Source: Austropuccinia psidii (lineage: Eukaryota; Basidiomycota; Pucciniomycetes; Pucciniales; Sphaerophragmiaceae). From it: 64,000 nucleotides of DNA. Position numbers and translations under genes: made by a program. Below the pieces are notes generated by a model. The model was not told the origin of the DNA. It saw only the letters and a list, made by a program, of their open reading frames with translations, and made no database searches. Of this stretch, positions 58,641-64,000 are shown one piece after another. Every line of letters starts with the position of its first letter. Positions within the stretch are counted from its first letter, which is position 1. Location of the stretch: assembly GCA_023105745.1 (NCBI GenBank), contig JALGQZ010000006.1:32255686-32319685 (forward strand), given 5' to 3'.

Positions 58641-61600
58641 TCATTGATGATACTGTTCAGTCCTCCTAGAGGCTCTGAATATTGTTAAATGAAGGTTCCC
58701 ATCTGGTATGGCATCCTCTGCCAACCATTTGTCTTTATCTGCTGTGTGGTTCTTGAATCTCACTAGGTATTGTCTTTGATCCTTCCCATTGAGTCTGATC
58801 TTCCTGGCCCTGATGATTTTACTCACAGGTCCAGGGGAGTCTTCCACTTCCACTATCTCCTGTGGTGTGGGGTTCTTCCTCCTTGAGGGGAATTTGTCCT
58901 CCTCTGTCTGGAAGTATGGTTTGACCAAACTCACTGGAAAGACTGGATGTTTCCTTGAAAATTCCTCAGTTAGTTTGACTTCCACTGCATTTTTTCCTAT
59001 CAACTTAATAATAGTGAAAGGTCCTACAAATGAGTCTCTCATCTTTTTAGGTCCTGTGAGATTGTTGAAGTTCAGTGTAGACACTAGCACCTGGTCCCCT
59101 TCTTTGAAGTCAGGTTCCATATGTGATTTGTCCCACCTCTGCTTATTGTATTCTTTTGCCTCAGCTATGCATTTGGCAGCTGTGTCACAGGCCCTCTTCC
59201 ACATATCATGGAAGTCTTTGGCTGTGGGATGGATGGTCAGAAGGTTTTTCTTCAAGTGATCCACAGGCAACAGGGGATTCCACCCTTTCTCTACCAACGC
59301 AGGTGTTTTTCCTGTGGTGGAGTGCTGACTTGTGTTATAAGCCAGTTGGACAGCTGGTAAGAGGGTAACCCAATCATGGGTGTATCCCTCATGGTCTTTG
59401 TATTCCATGCCATAGGCACAGAATCTTCTGAGGATGTCCTCCATTGTTTGGATCATCCTTTCAGCTAGGCCATCTGTTTGTGGATGGTAAGCTGTGGAAA
59501 AAGCAAGTTTGGTACCAAGTATGTCATATAAGTTAGTCCAAAATTCAGATGTGAATTTTGGGTCCCTATCACTAATGATGATCTTAGGGACTCCACAGGT
59601 AGATATGATGTTATTCCAAAATAACAGAGCAGTATCCATGGCTGTCTTCTTTATGGAATGGTAGGCACCTCATGCTCTTGCTGAACCTATCAACTATGAT
59701 CAAACAGGCATTGTAGTTTCCTTTGCCTGCTGGGACAAGTCCTGTAACCCAGTCCATGTTGATAGTTTCCCATGGGTGCTTGGGTTCTTCTATGTGTTGA
59801 AGTAACCCATACTTCTTCCCATGTTTCCTATTTGCCTTTTGGCATCTTTCACAAGTGTTGATGTATTCACTCAACTCTTGTTCCCACTTGGGCCACCAAG
59901 CTGTGCTTGCTACCCTCTCTCTGGTCCTGTCTTCACTCATGTGTCCCATATAGGGGCAGTCATGGCACTCTTGTAGGATCAATGCGATGTGGTCTCTGTC
60001 TACCACTGTGAGTGCACTTGTGTGCTTTTCTCTGTGGTAGAGCAGGCCATCTATAAGAAAAAACCTCTTGTCCTTATAGGCCCTCAACCAGGGTTCTTCC
60101 AGCTCGGTTTCCAGTTCTGGGCTCCTGTACTTTTGTTGAAGGAGCTGGAGTAGTATGCTACACTGTTTGTGTTTGGCATAAGACTTCTGTACTGCACTGA
60201 AGAATTCATTGTGCAGTTCTGAGGAGCTTATTCCCAGTATGGGAGTTTCTGTTCCTTCTGAATCAGTGTTTACACTGTCAAGGATACCATTTCCTGGTGC
60301 CCATTCAGAAAATCTGAAGTTCTTCCTCCTATCTATTTCCATGAAATGGATAGGGATTTTGGCTGCAACTTCTGGGTCATAAGCTGGATTGCTCTTCACA
60401 TTGTCTAGTGGCCATCTGCTGAGGCCATCTGCATTGGCATGGCTTTTACCTTCCTTGTATATGATGGTCTTGTTCCCTCTATACTCTTGGATAGCTATTT
60501 GCCATCTCAGCATATGTCTATTAGTAGTCTTCATGTTTAGTAAAGACTTCAAGGCTGTGCAGTCTGTGTAGCCTTCAAAGACTGCACCCTCCAAATAATA
60601 ATGGAGTTTTTCTAGAGCCCAGACTTGACATAGACATTCTGTCTGGGTGGCCCCATACCTGGCTTCTGAATCTTTCAGCTGCCTTGAGATGTAGCAAATT
60701 ACTCCTTCTCTTGGTTCACCATCCACAATTTGTCTTTGGTGAAGGGCTGCTCCTAGGCCTTGACTGCATGCTGCATCTATATATAACTTGAATGGTAGTT
60801 CAAAGTCAGGTAAGATGAGCACAGGTGCATTAGTGAGTTCATATTTGATCCTCTCATATGCATCCCTCCTTTCCTTGGTTATTTCAAAAACTACATCTTT
60901 TGAACATAACTTGTATAAACTACTAGTTATGTGTGCAAAATTTTTGATATGGTTTCTGTAGTAGCTAGCATACCCAAGGAAAGATTGCATCTCTTTGATG
61001 CTCTTTGGTACTGGTTTTTGCAGTACTGCTGCTACTTTATTCTGGTCAATTGCCAGACTAAGACCTGAGACTTTATGTCCTAGAGCCAGTAGCTCTTGTT
61101 GGCCAAAATTGCACTTTTTAAGTGGAATTTTTAGATTTATGGGTGTGCATTTACTTAGCACTCTGTCTATGTATTGCACATGATCTTCCCATGTCTCTGA
61201 GTATATAATGATATCATCAATATATACTACCATCCAGCCTTCCAATATTTCATCTTGAAGTATTATGTCCATCATCCTTTGGAAGTGGGCTGGTGCATTC
61301 TTGATGCCAAATGGCATTCTGTTGTACTCATATATGCCCATATGGCATATTATTCTGAGTAACTTCATGGAGTTTGGTTTAACCCCATTTTGGTGGAAGC
61401 CTTTCATACAATCCATCTTGGTTATGTATTTGGCTTTGGCCAGCTTATCCAAGGCATGAGGTATCCTTGGTATAGGGTACCTGTCTGCTTTTGTGTAGTT
61501 GTTCAGGGCTCTGAAGTCCCCACACAATCTAGACTTGCCATCATGCCAGGTGATGAGGACAGGAGTGGTGATTTCCACTATTTCATTCTGTCCAATCTTT

Positions 61601-62482
61601 CTGATAACATCCATGTCCAGGAGCTCATTGATATGTTTCTCAATCTCCTTCCTGGTTTCCAGGCTTGCTGGTAAGGAGGTCTCCTCAGCATAGGTGGATA
61701 AGGCCTTTCCACATCCAGATATAGTTCTATATCATGGCCTTTGATCTTTCCTAATGGTTCTTCACCAATGGCAAATGCTGGTCTGTTCTTTCTCAGCATC
61801 TTTAGTAGACTTAGTTTTTGTTTACTGGTGAGGGTAGTGCTAAACTATCCCTCTCTGAATTCCTCCAGAAGTTCTTCTATTGGATCTTGAGAAGATAACT
61901 GGTATATGTCAAGTGAAAATTTCTTTTCCTTGTTAGTACCAATGGTGATGTGCCTATTTTTACTGTTGTAAATGTCTATGCCATACATCCTCTGGTAATC
62001 TGTTCCCAGTAAAAATCCTTGGATGTGGGCATCATTAAGTACTACAAACTCTGGATTGAGTCTGATATTACCCATCTTATGGGGTATAATTATTTCTTTG
62101 ATAATTGTCCCAATGGAAGTCATCTTCCCTGATGCACTTTTAAAGTTCTTTGCCTTAGTGGGCAAGAGCTGTTTTTCCCAGTTTGGGAAGTGGGTATCCA
62201 GATAGTTTCTGGCCACTATGGAGCAGTGTGCTCCACTATCAATGATCAGTGGGTGCTGAGCATTGTCAATACAAACAGTCATTTTTGTGGCTGTTCCATG
62301 TATATATGCCATTCCTTTGGTTGTTGTAACCAGGAATGTTTGTGCATCTTGTGTGTGTGTTTGCACAAGTTCTTGTTAGCAGTGTCTTGTGGCATGCCTG
62401 CTTCCAACTGTATGTCCTGGATTTCTAGTGGTGTTTCCTCTTGGTATTCCACTAGAAACTCCTCTCTTGGGTCTTGATCATC
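58641..62482 (-). pseudogene. pol: element E pol (nearly intact)
   Basis: Protease 61845-62366 (IIDSGAHCSIV, LLGTDYQRMYG); a TAG ends it where the family has Lys before FSTTLTSKQK. 61578-61799 carries RKNRPAFAIGEEPLGKIKGH and YPPMLRRPPY; there a 1-bp loss near 61673 shifts the frame. 59611-61614 (667 codons) has RT (TKMDCMKGFHQ, NAPAHFQRMM, YIDDIIIY), RNase H (YIDAACSQGLG, TECLCQVWALEK, YTDCTALK), zinc finger and MDWVTGLVPAGKGN. A 2-bp loss near 59640 ([11 protein letters not shown] block) shifts to 58641-59639: [25 protein letters not shown] module, chromo-like tail ([16 protein letters not shown]). All RT and integrase catalytic residues are present, so only three small lesions separate it from a working frame. 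Confidence 0.93.
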
Positions 62483-63800
62483 CTAAGATGGTTCTCTGAT
62501 GGCATCACCCATAGAGTCTGAATCAGAATCCTCTGTTGGAGGTTCTTCCTCAGGGACTGTCTCTATGGCATAGATTTTCTTCTTTGCCTTTGGACAGTTG
62601 TTGGCATAATGGTCTGTTGAACCACAATTGTGGCAAGAACTTTTCTTCTTAGCCACTTCTGCCACTCTTTCTCTGGGTTTGTCCTTAAACTCTACCCTGA
62701 GTGGTTGTTTCTCTTTGAAACTGCTGCTTCTATATAGGGTGAATTTCCCTATATTAGTCCTCTTCCTTATGTCCTGTAAGGTGTTGGCTATTTCATCTAG
62801 AGTGCAATTCTGGTTGCACCTGCATTTTACTGCATGCTCTAGCTCTCCTGGCAGTTGTGTCAGAAGTTTTTGATTCCTCATTTGGATGTTCATCTGAGGA
62901 TCAATGGCGTTAAGTCTTTTAGACTTTCTAAGACACCACTCATATGGATCTTTGTCCAAAGAGTATTTGTAATTCTCAAATGACATGGTCTTTTGCCATA
63001 TCCAAGTTCCATTACTGTACTTTTGGATGATTTGACTCTTCCACCATGGCCAGTTTCTTCTGCCACGGATTTCTTTCATTTCTGTATACCATATACTTGC
63101 ATGACCTTTGAATGCAGTATTTAATCTAGCAGTAATCCAGTAGTCTGGTATGCTTGGTACATCAATGAAGAGTCCATCAATATAATCTATGATTTCCATA
63201 TGATCATATTCTCCTGATCCAGAGAATTTGGGCGAGTTTGAGGCCTCAGGAAGCTGTTTCAAGGCTTCCTTCTCTGAATAAGACATGCCATCTCCATCCT
63301 GGTTTTGTGATGGAGATCTTGCCTTATTCAACAACATGGCATCTGGTTTGATGTCATCTGGTTGATATGGATTCTCCATAGCTTGGCCTTGTGGTTGGGG
63401 CTTCAAGCTATGATAGGCATTAAAGAATTTGTTAATGTCTTGATCCAGACACTCCCTGTCCCTTGTGCTGTGGTGTTGTTCTTCAAAGACTATGTTCAGT
63501 CTTTTGTTGGTTTCTTCAGAGGCTTTGCTCAGTTGAGCATATCCTTCTTGAAGATTTTTAACTATTTGTTCCAAGGAGGCTTGAGTTTGTCTCATCCTCT
63601 CTTGGCTAGCTTTAATTTCTGCAAACTGCTTTGCAGATTGTTCAGCATATTGGGACATTTGTAACCACAGTGTATCACTGTTGATGTTACTCTCAGATGT
63701 GACAATGTTATTTTCAGTCTGAGTGGGGGTAATGTTTCTATTACTAGGACTACTGATTCTAGAGTGGTGTACAACTACTTCTGGTTCTTGTGTACTTCTT
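62483..63800 (-). CDS. gag: element E Gag (from about the coiled-coil on)
   Basis: Open from about 63800 (no ATG until 63658) to a TAG at 62483. It has a coiled-coil (MSQYAEQSAKQFAEIKASQE onward), capsid blocks (SNSPKFSGSGEYDHMEIIDY, ASIWYTEMKEIRGRRNWPWW, MSFENYKYSLDKDPYEWCL, NIQMRNQKLLTQLPGELEH), the knuckle CHNCGSTDHYANNC and an acidic tail with SDSDSMGDAIREPS. The stop replaces a codon that is Asp in F (SDDEQDPRE block), so Gag and protease may once have been one frame. The N-terminal sequence before 63658 is open in this frame and overlaps the next feature. Confidence 0.85.
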
Positions 63801-64000
63801 TTACCAAATCTAACAGCTTCTGGATCATGGGATCTGACTCTTTCCTCCTCTGGTTGAAGGAGGTTTTGTTCTTGCCCTTGTTCCCTTGTCTTCTCCTGGA
63901 AACTTCCTGGAATTGTGAAGAATGGTGACTCTTGGCCACTGATCTGCTGGTTTCTGAATGGTGTGAAGCCACTGGAGAGCTGATTTGGCCTGATCCTTGT
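63775..64000 (-). CDS. element E open frame upstream of and overlapping gag (partial)
   Basis: Open from the window edge to a TAG at 63775: basic, Ser/Gln/Lys-rich (SVAKSHHSSQFQEVSRRRQG, NKGKNKTSFNQRRKESD), then a helical end DPMIQKLLDLVKEVHKNQK. It is in a different frame from gag (62483-63800) and both frames are open over at least 25 bases and probably more. It is either the Gag N-terminus shifted by an indel, or a counterpart of the alpha orfX, which also is basic and also ends just before the Gag coiled-coil. Confidence 0.5.
   Translation of the reverse strand, partial: QGSGQISSPVASHHSETSRSVAKSHHSSQFQEVSRRRQGNKGKNKTSFNQRRKESDPMIQKLLDLVKEVHKNQK

Larger units (their letters stand above)
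57176..64000 (-). mobile_element. beta element E, 3' LTR to gag (5' part outside the window)
   Basis: 3' LTR 57176-58616, then pol and gag on the minus strand up to the window edge. It sits in the gag of F. The five bases left of it are TCCAC; the partner copy is outside. Few lesions: one stop and three small indels in 6 kb, so it is younger than F. Confidence 0.93.

Overview
The window is a stack of long-terminal-repeat (LTR) retrotransposons of the Ty3/Gypsy type inserted into one another, with almost no room for host genes. Base composition is AT-rich and CpG is scarce. The Gag/Pol types (Gag with a CCHC knuckle, DSGA protease, YIDD reverse transcriptase, RNase H, HHCC/DDE integrase, LTRs of 1.4-2.2 kb) and the nesting fit a repeat-swollen fungal genome. 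My best guess, from memory of similar polyproteins, is a rust fungus (Pucciniales, Austropuccinia-like); this is inference. I found no tRNA, rRNA, CRISPR array or convincing host gene.

Four families occur. Family alpha-1 is one full-length element on + (651-11595, 2.1-2.2 kb LTRs, target duplication GAAAC). Family alpha-2 has two full-length elements on - (25685-35779, duplication GTCTC; 42217-52301, duplication AGTTA) and a solo LTR (20388-22274, GAGAC). Family beta has three elements with 1.4 kb LTRs: element G on + (pol 3' part from 19824, LTR ending 36983), element F on - (from 41206 past the right edge) and element E on - (from 57176 past the right edge), plus two solo LTRs of a variant (470-12925 and 38543-39768). 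Family delta is a chromodomain element D on - (left edge to 19823) and a solo LTR (23582-25200, GTATG).

Layout and order of insertion, read from target duplications and interrupted sequence: G was hit by D (5' LTR end at 19823), by an alpha-2 LTR (20388-22274), and in its 3' LTR by a delta solo LTR and then alpha-2 element B. D was hit in its integrase/chromodomain reading frame by a beta-type LTR (470-12925), which was then hit by alpha-1 element A1 (651-11595). Between G and F lies 4.2 kb (36984-41205) with one decayed solo LTR and nothing else I can name. F was hit in its 3' LTR by alpha-2 element C, in its pol by a 186-bp mini-LTR (54484-54669), and in its gag by element E.

The most interesting signal is in the alpha elements. 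Inside the N-terminal part of gag, in another frame, lies a conserved open frame of about 190 codons. It joins in frame to two upstream segments across two short GT...AG introns of 63-66 nt. The first of these introns contains the gag start codon, so splicing would remove the gag AUG and make an alternative-frame AUG the first one. A third, long intron is suggested by a strong donor in the LTR and a conserved acceptor in the leader. The whole 5' leader of A1 (about 1.57 kb) lacks any ATG, and that of C lacks any except one made by a CpG transition. By my hand alignment the alternative frame is better conserved between A1 and C (about 58 of 91 residues) than the overlapping Gag frame (about 36 of 91). 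I propose an unnamed spliced accessory gene, here called orfX, overlapping gag.
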